The notes below the pieces were generated by a model. It did not search any database, had not been told where the DNA came from, and worked only from the letters and a program-made list of their open reading frames with translations. The position numbers and the translations under genes are program-made. From Roseimarinus sp035271585 (GTDB taxonomy: Bacteria > Bacteroidota > Bacteroidia > Bacteroidales > Prolixibacteraceae), in the NCBI GenBank assembly GCA_035271585.1, contig DATERL010000074.1, forward strand, positions 1-64,000: a DNA stretch of 64,000 nucleotides. Direction: 5' to 3'. Shown here in pieces: positions 17,024-26,765 of the stretch; positions within the stretch are counted from its first letter, which is position 1; every line of letters begins with the position of its first letter.

Positions 17024-19138
17024 TTATAGTAAATCAATACGTCCTTTAACTTCGGTGAGTACTTCGATAGCAATGTTTTTAGGCACTTCTTGAAAGTGCG
17101 AAAATTCCATTGACGAAGTAGCACGTCCCGACGACAAGGTACGTAATACAGTAACGTATCCAAATTGTTCAGCAAGAGGCACTTTAGCTTTAATAACCCG
17201 TGCACCTCCTTTAGATTCCATTCCTTCAACCTGACCACGACGGCGGTTAAGGTCTGAAATGATATCACCCATGTATTCTTCAGGTGTTACGATTTCTGCC
17301 TTCATTATTGGCTCTAAAAGTGTTGGATGCGCTTTCGACGCCGCACTTTTGAAAGCTTGTTTGGCACAAATCTCGAACGATAATTGATCGGAGTCAACCG
17401 GGTGAAACGAACCGTCGAGCAAGGTTACTTTTAATGCTTCAATTTTGTAACCGGCCAATGGACCATTAGACATGGCTTCTTTGAAACCTTTCTCAATTGA
17501 TGGTATATATTCACGTGGGATATTTCCTCCCTTAACAGCATCGATAAAATCGAGACCAAGCTTGCCTTCGTCGGCTGCTTCAACTCTAACACTGATATCG
17601 GCAAATTTTCCACGTCCACCGGTTTGTTTCTTGAATACTTCGCGCAACTGGTGCGAACCTTTGATTGCTTCTTTATAAGCTACCTGTGGTTTACCTTGGT
17701 TACATTCAACTTTGAATTCGCGACGTAAACGATCGACAATGATTTCGAGGTGAAGCTCGCCCATACCACGAATAATAGTTTGACCGGTTTCGAAATCGGT
17801 ATTAACACGGAATGTTGGATCTTCTTCTGCCAATTTTGACAATCCTATTCCTAATTTATCGAGGTCTTTTTGAGTTTTGGGTTCAACAGCAATTCCAATA
17901 ACTGGTTCTGGAAATGTCATTGATTCCATTACAACTGGTTTGCTCATATCGCATAAAGTATCGCCAGTACGGGTATCTTTTAAACCAACTACAGCACAAA
18001 TATCGCCGGCCTCGATTACATCACGGGGCTGTTGTTTGTTCGAGTGCATTTGGTAGATACGCGAAATGCGTTCCTTTTTGCGAGTACGCGGATTAAGGTA
18101 AAAACTGCCACTTTCGAGTTTACCAGAGTAAACACGTACAAAAGTCAAACGCCCCACGTAGGGGTCGGTTGCAATTTTGAATGCCAAAGCCGAAGTTGGT
18201 TCATCAACATCGGGCTTGCGGAATATTTTTTCGTCGGGATCATCAACACTACGACCAATTAGGTCACCTTTGTCGAGTGGACTCGAGAGATATGCACAAA
18301 CAGCATCTAACATGCGCTGTACACCTTTGTTTTTAAATGAAGAACCACAAAATACAGGAATGATAGTACCTGCAATTGTTGCTTTACGAACAACAGCCTT
18401 TAACTCGTCGATAGTAATTGTCTCTGGAGCTTCAAAATAGCGTTCCATTAATTCTTCGTCGTGTTCAGCACACGCTTCCATTAATTTTTCGCGCCACTCA
18501 TTAACAACATCAATCAAATCTTTAGGGATTTCCTGAAATTCGAATTGACCGATTTCGGTAACGCTTTCGGGCCAAACAATGGCTTTCATTTCGATAAGGT
18601 CAACTACGCCTGTGAATTTTTCTTCGGCGCCAATTGGGATTTGAAGTGGCATTGGGTTAGCTCCCAATTTCAGCTTCATTTCGCTAACAACATTAAAGAA
18701 GTCGGCTCCCGCACGATCCATTTTATTTACAAAAGCGATACGGGGTACGCCATATTTTTCGGCCTGACGCCAAACGGTTTCCGATTGGGCTTCAACACCA
18801 CCAACCGCACAAAAAAGTGCAACGGCGCCATCGAGAACACGCAACGAACGTTCAACTTCAACTGTGAAGTCAACGTGTCCTGGTGTATCAATAACGTTGA
18901 TTTTATAATCTTGGTCGTTATATTTCCATTGGGTTGTGGTAGCCGCCGATGTAATAGTGATACCACGTTCTTGTTCTTGTTCCATCCAGTCCATGGTTGC
19001 AGCACCATCGTGTACCTCACCAATACGATGAGATAAACCGGTAAAATACAAAATACGCTCCGAAGTTGTAGTTTTACCAGCATCGATGTGGGCCATGATC
19101 CCGATGTTCCTTGTATATTTTAAATCTCTTTTATCCAT
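17024..19138 (-). CDS. fusA: translation elongation factor G
   Basis: 704 residues, canonical ribosomal translocase. All GTPase motifs are intact: AHIDAGKTT (G1), RGITITSAA (G2), DTPGHVDF with the catalytic His (G3), NKMDRAGADF (G4) and a GSS-containing G5. Domains II to V follow, including the domain IV tip near YIPSIEKGFKEAM. It lies between rpsG and rpsJ as in the str operon and is the housekeeping copy; a divergent paralogue sits at 55700. Confidence 0.98.
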   Translation of the reverse strand: MDKRDLKYTRNIGIMAHIDAGKTTTSERILYFTGLSHRIGEVHDGAATMDWMEQEQERGITITSAATTTQWKYNDQDYKINVIDTPGHVDFTVEVERSLRVLDGAVALFCAVGGVEAQSETVWRQAEKYGVPRIAFVNKMDRAGADFFNVVSEMKLKLGANPMPLQIPIGAEEKFTGVVDLIEMKAIVWPESVTEIGQFEFQEIPKDLIDVVNEWREKLMEACAEHDEELMERYFEAPETITIDELKAVVRKATIAGTIIPVFCGSSFKNKGVQRMLDAVCAYLSSPLDKGDLIGRSVDDPDEKIFRKPDVDEPTSALAFKIATDPYVGRLTFVRVYSGKLESGSFYLNPRTRKKERISRIYQMHSNKQQPRDVIEAGDICAVVGLKDTRTGDTLCDMSKPVVMESMTFPEPVIGIAVEPKTQKDLDKLGIGLSKLAEEDPTFRVNTDFETGQTIIRGMGELHLEIIVDRLRREFKVECNQGKPQVAYKEAIKGSHQLREVFKKQTGGRGKFADISVRVEAADEGKLGLDFIDAVKGGNIPREYIPSIEKGFKEAMSNGPLAGYKIEALKVTLLDGSFHPVDSDQLSFEICAKQAFKSAASKAHPTLLEPIMKAEIVTPEEYMGDIISDLNRRRGQVEGMESKGGARVIKAKVPLAEQFGYVTVLRTLSSGRATSSMEFSHFQEVPKNIAIEVLTEVKGRIDLL

Positions 19139-19193
19139 TTATAACCAATCTAAAACTAAATCATCAAAAAATATTACCAACTAACCAATTCGA

Positions 19194-19670
19194 TTAAAAA
19201 CGGAAGTGAGCGAATGCGCGGTTAGCATCAGCCATACGGTGAATTTCTTCTTTCCGTTTGTATGCTCCGCCTTCTTCGTTAAATGCAGCCTGAATTTCGG
19301 CAGCCAATTTTTCACTCATTGAACGACCAGCGCGCTTACGAGAGAATATAATCATGTTTTTAATAGAAACTGCCAGTTTCCTGTCTGGACGAATTTCCAT
19401 TGGAACCTGGAAAGTTGCACCACCTACGCGGCGACTTTTAACTTCTACTTGTGGAGTAATGTTTTCGAGTGCTTTTTTCCAGATTTCGAGCGGTGAAAGC
19501 TCTTCGTTTTTCACTTTTTGACTAACCATTTCCATGGCATCGTAGAAAACTGAATAAGCAACTGTTTTTTTACCATCAACCATCAGGTCATTTACAAAAC
19601 GAGTGACCAGCACATCGTTAAATTTAGGATCTGGTAAAATGATCCGCTTCTTTGGTTTTGACTTCCTCAT
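19194..19670 (-). CDS. rpsG: 30S ribosomal protein S7
   Basis: 158 residues; MRKSKPKKRIILPDPKFND start, NVT-like region replaced by ENITPQVEVKSRRVGGATFQ, and the MADANRAFAHFRF end. Organises the 16S 3' domain at the E site. Between rpsL and fusA. Confidence 0.97.
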   Translation of the reverse strand: MRKSKPKKRIILPDPKFNDVLVTRFVNDLMVDGKKTVAYSVFYDAMEMVSQKVKNEELSPLEIWKKALENITPQVEVKSRRVGGATFQVPMEIRPDRKLAVSIKNMIIFSRKRAGRSMSEKLAAEIQAAFNEEGGAYKRKEEIHRMADANRAFAHFRF

Positions 19671-19780
19671 TTCTTAAAGTTTGTGTTATTCAAATCGGTT
19701 GTTCGAGTGTCGATCTTCAGTTCTTCTTGAATAGAATCCTTTACTCAACCAAACCACAACTTTCAATAACAAATTCAACA

Positions 19781-20164
19781 CTATGACTTCTTAACTTTTG
19801 GGCGTTTGGTACCGTATTTTGAACGGCGCTGGGTACGTCCCTCAACTCCAGCTGTGTCTAATGCACCGCGCACAATGTGGTAACGAACACCAGGAAGGTC
19901 TTTTACACGACCACCGCGAACCAAAACGATCGAGTGCTCTTGTAAGTTATGGCCTTCGCCAGGAATGTAAGCGTTTACCTCTTTTGCGTTAGTCAACCTT
20001 ACCCTTGCTACTTTACGCATAGCAGAGTTTGGTTTCTTAGGAGTGGTGGTATAAACACGTACACATACTCCTCTACGTTGCGGGCAGGAATCAAGTGCTC
20101 TTGATTTACTTGTTACTTCAATAACTTGTCTTCCTTTTCTAACTAACTGTTGAATTGTAGGCAT
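19781..20164 (-). CDS. rpsL: 30S ribosomal protein S12
   Basis: 127 residues; MPTIQQLVRKGRQ start, TTPKKPNSAMRKVARVRLTN (Lys at the position linked to streptomycin response is unchanged) and GVRYHIVRGALDTAGV. First gene of the whole ribosomal run, with a promoter about 110 nt upstream. Confidence 0.97.
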   Translation of the reverse strand: MPTIQQLVRKGRQVIEVTSKSRALDSCPQRRGVCVRVYTTTPKKPNSAMRKVARVRLTNAKEVNAYIPGEGHNLQEHSIVLVRGGRVKDLPGVRYHIVRGALDTAGVEGRTQRRSKYGTKRPKVKKS

Positions 20165-20263
20165 TATACTTCTATTAAATTTTAAAAATACTTTTATGTA
20201 AAATCTTGTATTTTAATAAGATAAGTAATCTTCCCGTTCCCGACAAGACACATTACCCCCTAA

Positions 20264-20281
20264 AAACGGTTGGCAAAAGTA
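20264..20281 (-). promoter_or_regulatory. promoter of the str/S10/spc/alpha run
   Basis: The minus strand carries TACTTTTG (20274-20281), a match to the Bacteroidota minus-7 consensus TAnnTTTG, 110 nt upstream of rpsL. No clear TTG was found at the minus-33 position; that stretch is T-rich. Predicted start near 20266, giving a leader of about 100 nt. Confidence 0.55.
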
Positions 20282-20402
20282 GTAATTTTCAGTAAGAAAA
20301 AAACATTCGGACTATTTATTTTTGAAAAAAGTACATGTTATTGCTTGATTTATTTGCGCTTTGTACTTTTCACGCCAAAAGGAATGATTTATTAAAATTA
20401 GA

Positions 20403-23400
20403 TTAAGCTGAGAAATCTTCATCAATATTATACTTCTTTTTATATTGGCTGGGCGATTCGCCAAAAAAATCTTTAAATTGTTTACTAAAGTACCGACTGT
20501 CGGAAAAACCTATTTCATTGGCAGCTTCGTTTACATTGTAACCAACGGCGAGCAACTGGGCAGCAATTTTAAGTTTAATTTGCCTTGTTAACTCAATTGG
20601 ACTTAGCCCAGTCAGCCCTTTTATCTTGTTATAGAAAACCGTGCGGCTAACACATGAATATTCCACCAACATGTTTATTGACAAATCGGGGTTCGTATAA
20701 TTTTCTTCAACAAAAGTCACAATATTATTAAGGAATTCCTGATTACGTGAGGTAACTTTTAGTTCCGACACTTCAATGTCGGCTTTATCTCTGTACTTTT
20801 TAAGAATCAGCTTGCGCTGTTCAAGCATGTTGTTAATCATCGATTTTAAAACCTGCATATTAAATGGTTTTAAAACATAGGCTTCAGCACCCGATTCGAT
20901 TCCAAGAATTTGGTCATCGACACTTGATTTTGCGGTTAAAAGTATGACTGGTATATGGCAGGTTTCAAAATTTTCTTTTAAAATTCGAGTCATTTCAATT
21001 CCATCCATTTCGGGCATCATCACATCCGATAAAATAAGGTCGGGATTAAAACTCTTGGCCAACTCTAAACCTTCGCGTCCGTTTTTAGCCGTTAAAATAG
21101 AAAAGTTCGACGAAAGCGAATCTGATATGTAATTAAGAATTTGAAGATTATCCTCAACGAGCAAAATGGTTTTTTTATCGGAAGGATCCGAAATGACTTC
21201 ATTTACATCAGTGCTTATGGCGGGCTCAATAAACATATCGGTAAGTTGGCTCGATATTTTAATTTCGTCGTTATGTTCATCGACCATAATATGGTTCGTA
21301 CCGGCAAAATGGCTTTTTCCGGTTTTCAATACAACCACAAAGGTACAGCCTTTACCGGGTTGGCTTTCAACTTTTATTTCGCCCCCGTGCATTTTAACAA
21401 ATTCGTTTGAAAGACTGAGGCCAATACCGGTTCCGTTTATGGTTCCGCTTTGCCCGCTTAAAATCGAATAGCGATTAAAAATAAGGTTGATGTCTTTACT
21501 TTTAATGCCCGGCCCGCTATCGACTACTTTAATGTAAATCTCTTCTTGTTTTAGGTTTTGATCGATGGTTACAATAATTTTTTGTCCCTTTGGCGTGAAT
21601 TTAAAGGCGTTGGACAAAACATTGAAAATAACGGAATCGATACGGTTTGGATCGACCCATACTTTCTCAGGATGGGCATTAACAATGAATTTAAAATCGA
21701 TTTGCATGTGTCGGGCGTGCGGTGTAAAATTATCGACAATGCTACGCGTAAATTCAACCATATCGACAGGCCGTAATTTTAAGCTCATTTTCTTGTTTTG
21801 AACTTTCCTAAAATCGAGCAATTGATTTAAAAGGTGCAACATCCTTTTGCCGTTTTTTTGCATTAAAGTAAGCGTTGAACGATATTCGGCAGGAAACTTA
21901 GGGTCGGACAAAACATCTTCGATGGGCCCAAGTATAAGCGTTAAGGGGGTTCGTATTTCGTGCGATATGTTTGTGAAAAATTGGAGCTTAACTTCATTTA
22001 CAGCTTTTTCAATTTTCAGTTCATTCCTGAAACTATTCACCCTAATAATACTCCTGCTAATTAGGAATACCGAAACGATGATAACAATTAAATAAATAAT
22101 GTAGGCCAGGTTTGTTTGCCACCAAGGGGGCTGTATTGAAATGTATAAAACTGTTTCGTCGTTATCCCAGTCGCCATCCCATAACGCAGCCTTAACTCTC
22201 AAAACATACTCTCCGGGCCTCAAATTTGTATAGGTTGCTTTACGCTGAGTACCCACATAGTTCCAGTTTTCATCAAAATTTTGTAGCAAATAAGCATATT
22301 GGGTTTTCGATTCATCGAGGAAATTCATTGCTGAATATCCGATACTAAAACTTGACTGATTGTACTTCAATGTAATTTTGCGGGTCGATGTTATGGATTG
22401 ATTTAAAGGTGAACCTTCGGTATTAACATCAATATCTTTGTTAAACAATTGAAATTGGGTAAAAACAACACTTGAGATTAACTTATGGGTTTTAATTTTT
22501 TCGGGTTCGATAATTTCAATCCCTTCTATACTTCCAAAAACCATGCGGCCATCGTGAGTTTTTAGGCAAGTGTTTTCAGAAAACGAATTCGTGCTTAAAT
22601 TATTCGATTTATTGTAGTTATCGAAACTTTGCGACGACGGATTAAGCCTCGATAGCCCATTTCCCGTACTAAGCCATATATGTTGCAAATTATCTTCAAC
22701 AATACCAAAAACGACATTATTACTAAGCCCATCGATGTTTGTATAATGAATAAATTGATTTTCGTTGGTGAGTAAGTTTACACCACCACCAAAAGTGCCA
22801 ATCCAAATATTCTTTTTCGAATCTTCGTAAAGATGCACTAAATCATTATAACTTAAACTATTAACGTCATCGGGATCGTGATAATAGCATTTAAAATCGA
22901 AATGATTATCGTGAATGTTTTGCGCGCTCAGCCAATTAAGTCCAAAAGTTGTAGCTACCCATAAATTATTATTACTGTCAAACATGATGTTTCGAATCAT
23001 GCTGTTCGAAAGGTTTGAATTTTCGGCATTAAGACTACTGAAGGTCAAGTTCGCAATATCGGTCGTATTACAAAACGACAAACCGCCACCATAAGTACCT
23101 ATCCAAATTCGACCATTGGCATCTTCACCTATACTATATATACTGTTGTTGCACAGCGATGTTGAATCGTCGGCGTTATGTTGATAGGTAAAAAACTGAA
23201 TGCTACTGTAATCGGTATGCATTTGATCAATGGGCTTTTTCGACACTGCAATTCCGGCTCCTTTTGAACCTATCCAGATATGACCGCGGGAATCTTGGTG
23301 CATACAATAAACATTAAATACCAACTCGCCATTGGGTTTGAATGGATAGCTCACATGCGGTAGTATAGTTTTAAAATCGGGATTATACAGTTTTAACTCA

Positions 23401-24824
23401 CCGCCTTTTGATGCCACCCATACGGTTTTGTTTTTATCTTGAAAAACAGCCCTGACAATGTTCTCCATATAGTCTTTATAATCGCGACTAAACTGTATGG
23501 AGGTAAACGCAGGGTTTTTCAGAATAACTTTATTAATTCCACCTTCGAGGCCAGCACCCACCCACAGGGTACCGTTTTGGTCCTCGGTCATGCACATAAT
23601 TGTGTTTGAACTGATCGATTTTGGATCGGAAGGATTATTTCTAAAGAAGTAAAAATAATTTTCGTCACGGTGGTATTGCGCGAGCCCAGCACCGTGCAGG
23701 CAAATCCAAAGTACTTTGTTTTGATCTTCGTAGAAATAGGGTCGTTGTTTATCTGACAAGTATTTATGGATATCGCTGGTTAAATTAAAATGCTCATGAC
23801 TACCCGTATTTTGGTTAACCTTTTGAACACCAAAATTTCCATTAGTTACCCAAAGTGCCCCCGAGCTGTCTTCAAATATCTTATCAATCTGTTCGCCTTC
23901 GACTATTACCGACAGCCATTTTTTTTGCATGGTTTGATAAATAAACAAGTCGGAACTTCCGATGAGCACATTACCCTCTTTGCTCACTTTAATGATTTCG
24001 ATATGATTATTAGTAAGGGGCGAATTATCTTTATTAAAAATGAAAAACGATTTTGTATCGAGGTTGTAAACAACTAAACCATTATTTTCGGTACCCATCC
24101 ACACTTCATTATTAATGGCGACGCCACAGGTAAAGCGAAAATCGGAGAAATAATGTTGATAATAAAATGTGCCGGCACGGTTGTCTTCGTCACTCAAAAT
24201 ATTCAAACCATTTTTAGCACCAATGTAAAGGTTACCATTTCTATCGGATGTTATAAATCGGATGTCGTTATTCGACACTGAAAATTTACCTCGGCTAAGA
24301 AATTGTTCACTGGTATACTCGTCCAAATTGGGGTCGAACGTTAACCGATACACGCCTGAGTTGGAAGAACCTAACCAAATTTCGGTAGGCGAATACTGAT
24401 AAAAACAGTTCATTTTGCTATACTTTTCTTCGGCGCTTAACAAGTATTTGGGCAAAGTTGAAAATGTTTCTTTTACCGGATTAAAGCGATGAAAATAGCC
24501 GTCGTAAGTTTCGAACCACAAAAAATTCTGCTCATCTTCCCATATCGAAATCATGCGGTTATTGGTAAATATACCTGGGGTATTTTCAGTATTCTGATAA
24601 ACTTTAAAATTGTAACCATCGAAGCGATTTAGCCCATTGTAAGTGCCAAACCATAAAAAACCCTGCGAATCGCAATGAATACTTGTTACCGTATTTTGAG
24701 ATAATCCATCATCGTTCGAAAAATGCTCAAAGCGTTCAATTTCAGAGCTCAAGCCCAAAAATGGAAGGAGCACTAAAAGTAAAATTGCAAAAAAAAGCAT
24801 CTTGTTTTTTATTGATACAAACAT
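20403..24824 (-). CDS. hybrid two-component regulator (sensor kinase + AraC), pectin locus
   Basis: About 1470 residues. Order: signal peptide or membrane anchor (MLFFAILLLVLLPFLG), a long periplasmic Reg_prop beta-propeller sensor with many repeated WFGTYNGLNRF-like blades, a Y_Y_Y domain, one membrane helix (AYIIYLIVIIVSVFLIS), HisKA with SHEIRTPL (His codon 21960-21962), HATPase with GTGIGLSLS, a receiver domain (LLVEDN, DVMMPEMDG) and an AraC-type HTH (EIGFSDSRYFSKQFKDFF). Such proteins bind oligosaccharides in the periplasm and activate their own polysaccharide locus. It is divergent from the GH28-susCD genes, its likely target. The frame stays open up to 24905, but the promoter box at 24845 lies inside that extension, so ATG 24824 (or 24800) is preferred. 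Confidence 0.93.
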   Translation of the reverse strand: MFVSIKNKMLFFAILLLVLLPFLGLSSEIERFEHFSNDDGLSQNTVTSIHCDSQGFLWFGTYNGLNRFDGYNFKVYQNTENTPGIFTNNRMISIWEDEQNFLWFETYDGYFHRFNPVKETFSTLPKYLLSAEEKYSKMNCFYQYSPTEIWLGSSNSGVYRLTFDPNLDEYTSEQFLSRGKFSVSNNDIRFITSDRNGNLYIGAKNGLNILSDEDNRAGTFYYQHYFSDFRFTCGVAINNEVWMGTENNGLVVYNLDTKSFFIFNKDNSPLTNNHIEIIKVSKEGNVLIGSSDLFIYQTMQKKWLSVIVEGEQIDKIFEDSSGALWVTNGNFGVQKVNQNTGSHEHFNLTSDIHKYLSDKQRPYFYEDQNKVLWICLHGAGLAQYHRDENYFYFFRNNPSDPKSISSNTIMCMTEDQNGTLWVGAGLEGGINKVILKNPAFTSIQFSRDYKDYMENIVRAVFQDKNKTVWVASKGGELKLYNPDFKTILPHVSYPFKPNGELVFNVYCMHQDSRGHIWIGSKGAGIAVSKKPIDQMHTDYSSIQFFTYQHNADDSTSLCNNSIYSIGEDANGRIWIGTYGGGLSFCNTTDIANLTFSSLNAENSNLSNSMIRNIMFDSNNNLWVATTFGLNWLSAQNIHDNHFDFKCYYHDPDDVNSLSYNDLVHLYEDSKKNIWIGTFGGGVNLLTNENQFIHYTNIDGLSNNVVFGIVEDNLQHIWLSTGNGLSRLNPSSQSFDNYNKSNNLSTNSFSENTCLKTHDGRMVFGSIEGIEIIEPEKIKTHKLISSVVFTQFQLFNKDIDVNTEGSPLNQSITSTRKITLKYNQSSFSIGYSAMNFLDESKTQYAYLLQNFDENWNYVGTQRKATYTNLRPGEYVLRVKAALWDGDWDNDETVLYISIQPPWWQTNLAYIIYLIVIIVSVFLISRSIIRVNSFRNELKIEKAVNEVKLQFFTNISHEIRTPLTLILGPIEDVLSDPKFPAEYRSTLTLMQKNGKRMLHLLNQLLDFRKVQNKKMSLKLRPVDMVEFTRSIVDNFTPHARHMQIDFKFIVNAHPEKVWVDPNRIDSVIFNVLSNAFKFTPKGQKIIVTIDQNLKQEEIYIKVVDSGPGIKSKDINLIFNRYSILSGQSGTINGTGIGLSLSNEFVKMHGGEIKVESQPGKGCTFVVVLKTGKSHFAGTNHIMVDEHNDEIKISSQLTDMFIEPAISTDVNEVISDPSDKKTILLVEDNLQILNYISDSLSSNFSILTAKNGREGLELAKSFNPDLILSDVMMPEMDGIEMTRILKENFETCHIPVILLTAKSSVDDQILGIESGAEAYVLKPFNMQVLKSMINNMLEQRKLILKKYRDKADIEVSELKVTSRNQEFLNNIVTFVEENYTNPDLSINMLVEYSCVSRTVFYNKIKGLTGLSPIELTRQIKLKIAAQLLAVGYNVNEAANEIGFSDSRYFSKQFKDFFGESPSQYKKKYNIDEDFSA

Positions 24825-24844
24825 TTTTATCGAAAATATAAAAT

Positions 24845-24879
24845 CAAATATAGACAAATTAACTTTTAAACGTAGACAA
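24845..24879 (-). promoter_or_regulatory. promoter of the hybrid regulator gene
   Basis: Minus strand TATATTTG (24845-24852) matches TAnnTTTG; a TTG lies at 24877-24879 with 24 nt between, slightly longer than usual. Transcription would start near 24838, 14 nt before the ATG at 24824. Confidence 0.5.
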
Positions 24880-25069
24880 ATTGTTTTTTGGACAAGTACG
24901 AACATTTAGACAACTCGCTTCATATCTGAATATTAACAAGCTTCGAGAATACCATTATGATACTTTGCACCACTTTTTCAAACAGTTTATCACCAACTTG
25001 CAAAATTATAATTCCCTATTTTTATAAAAGAAAATTAACGGTAAACGCTCAATTTTAAAATCTAACAAA

Positions 25070-26668
25070 ATGAAATTAAATTCATTCAAAAATGCAAGTC
25101 AAAAATTAGCCGGCATTTTGCTGCTTGCTGTATTGTTTTTGAACTCAAATATCAGCAAAGGACAAAACAGTACTGTAAATATTGCAGATTTTGGCGCCGA
25201 CCGCACAGGTAATGAAAACTGTGCCGGAATAATCAATCAATTAATTGATAGTTTGGCTTCAAATTCAGGGGGGACCGTATTTATTCCTTCGGGTACCTAT
25301 AGTTGCGGCCCAATTTTCATGAAAAGTAACATCACACTTTTAACCGACAACGGAGCAATAATAAACTTTATTGACGATTTCGATGCTTATCTGCCAATGG
25401 TTACGTCACAATGGGAAGGCGTACGCGTTAAAACATTTGCCTCCCAAATTTATGCCATTGACGCAAGCAATATAGCCATAAAAGGCCAAGGACATTTTGA
25501 AGGCCATGGAAAAAAATGGTGGGATTTTTGGTATAAGGTTAGCCGCGAAAAAGTTACTGGAACAAAGTGGCAAGAACTGTTTATAAACGAAAATAAAGAC
25601 CTGCTTGAACGAAACGACTACATCCCAAAAATGCACAACTTTCTAAGGCCAGCAATGGTTATGTTTTACAATTGTAATCGCATCACCATCGAAGGGGTAA
25701 GTTTCTCGAACCCACCATTCTGGACCATAGTTCCCACCTATTGCGAAAATGTAACCATTCATAATATCACCATCAACAATCCGGGCGATTCGCCCAACAC
25801 CGATGGTATAGACCCCTGCTCATGCAGAAACGTGCGGATTTCGGACTGCCACATTACGGTTGGCGACGATTGCATTGTTTTAAAATCGGGGCGCGATATT
25901 GATGGTCGCGAAGCCGCCATGCCAACCGAAAACATTACCATCACCAATTGCACCATGCTTAATGGACACGGCGGTGTAGTGCTGGGCAGCGAAATGTCGG
26001 GCGACATTAGAAGGGTTACCATATCAAATTGTGTATTTGAAGGTACTGATCGCGGCATTCGAATTAAAAGTATGAGAGGCCGGGGTGGAATAATTGAAGA
26101 TGTTAGGGTAAGCAACATTGTTATGCGCGATATCGTTCGCGAAGGTATAATGATTAACATGCGCTACCACGAAACTCCTGTTGAAGAGCTTTCGGAAAGA
26201 ACGCCGCTTTACAGAAACATTCATTTTAGCAACATCAACATTACCGACGCAAAACATGGAATTGCCATTTATGGCCTTGAGGAGCGCAGCGTTGAACAAG
26301 TGTCGTTTACCGATATGTTCATTCAAACCGAAAAAGGAATTTGGGCGCATTATGCCAATAACGTTATATTTGACAACATAAGGCTCATAACACCTTCGCT
26401 TAGTCCCATCCATTTAGACAAATGCAACAACATTGTTTTAAAAGGCATCCAACTTCATGATTCACAAGAAGGTACATCAGTAATTGAAATCGATAATTGC
26501 CAGCAAGTTAAGATTTCTGATTGTTTCCAAATTCAACCTGTTGAGACATTCTTAAAATACAAACAATGTGAAAAAATATATTTAACCAACAACATTTTAC
26601 CAGGGGTTAAAAAAGTGCTGATGGGCGATAAACCTAAAAGCATATATCAATTTAACAACATTCAATAA
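25070..26668 (+). CDS. polygalacturonase-family glycoside hydrolase, GH28
   Basis: 532 residues with a signal peptide (MKLNSFKNASQK, hydrophobic stretch to about residue 27). A pectate-lyase-like right-handed beta-helix carrying all four GH28 active-site motifs: NTDGID, GDDCIVLKSG, GHGGVVLGSE and RIKSMRGRGG. GH28 enzymes hydrolyse alpha-1,4-galacturonic acid bonds by inversion; the length and neighbours suggest exo-acting or rhamnogalacturonan-type activity is also possible. First + strand gene of the pectin locus, divergent from the hybrid regulator. Upstream a weak TATTTTTA box is seen at 25017-25024. Confidence 0.93.
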   Translation: MKLNSFKNASQKLAGILLLAVLFLNSNISKGQNSTVNIADFGADRTGNENCAGIINQLIDSLASNSGGTVFIPSGTYSCGPIFMKSNITLLTDNGAIINFIDDFDAYLPMVTSQWEGVRVKTFASQIYAIDASNIAIKGQGHFEGHGKKWWDFWYKVSREKVTGTKWQELFINENKDLLERNDYIPKMHNFLRPAMVMFYNCNRITIEGVSFSNPPFWTIVPTYCENVTIHNITINNPGDSPNTDGIDPCSCRNVRISDCHITVGDDCIVLKSGRDIDGREAAMPTENITITNCTMLNGHGGVVLGSEMSGDIRRVTISNCVFEGTDRGIRIKSMRGRGGIIEDVRVSNIVMRDIVREGIMINMRYHETPVEELSERTPLYRNIHFSNINITDAKHGIAIYGLEERSVEQVSFTDMFIQTEKGIWAHYANNVIFDNIRLITPSLSPIHLDKCNNIVLKGIQLHDSQEGTSVIEIDNCQQVKISDCFQIQPVETFLKYKQCEKIYLTNNILPGVKKVLMGDKPKSIYQFNNIQ

Positions 26669-26765
26669 CTGTGTGTACAAATTAAAGACTTATATTACCT
26701 GTTCATCCTAACTGCAGGACTATAAGAATGAACTGAATAACTAAACTTAATATCTTCTAAAGAAT

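Noticed and set aside
18545..19036. 163-residue plus-strand open frame opposite fusA
   Set aside because: It is a shadow of the strongly conserved EF-G coding sequence, has no family likeness and starts within fusA.
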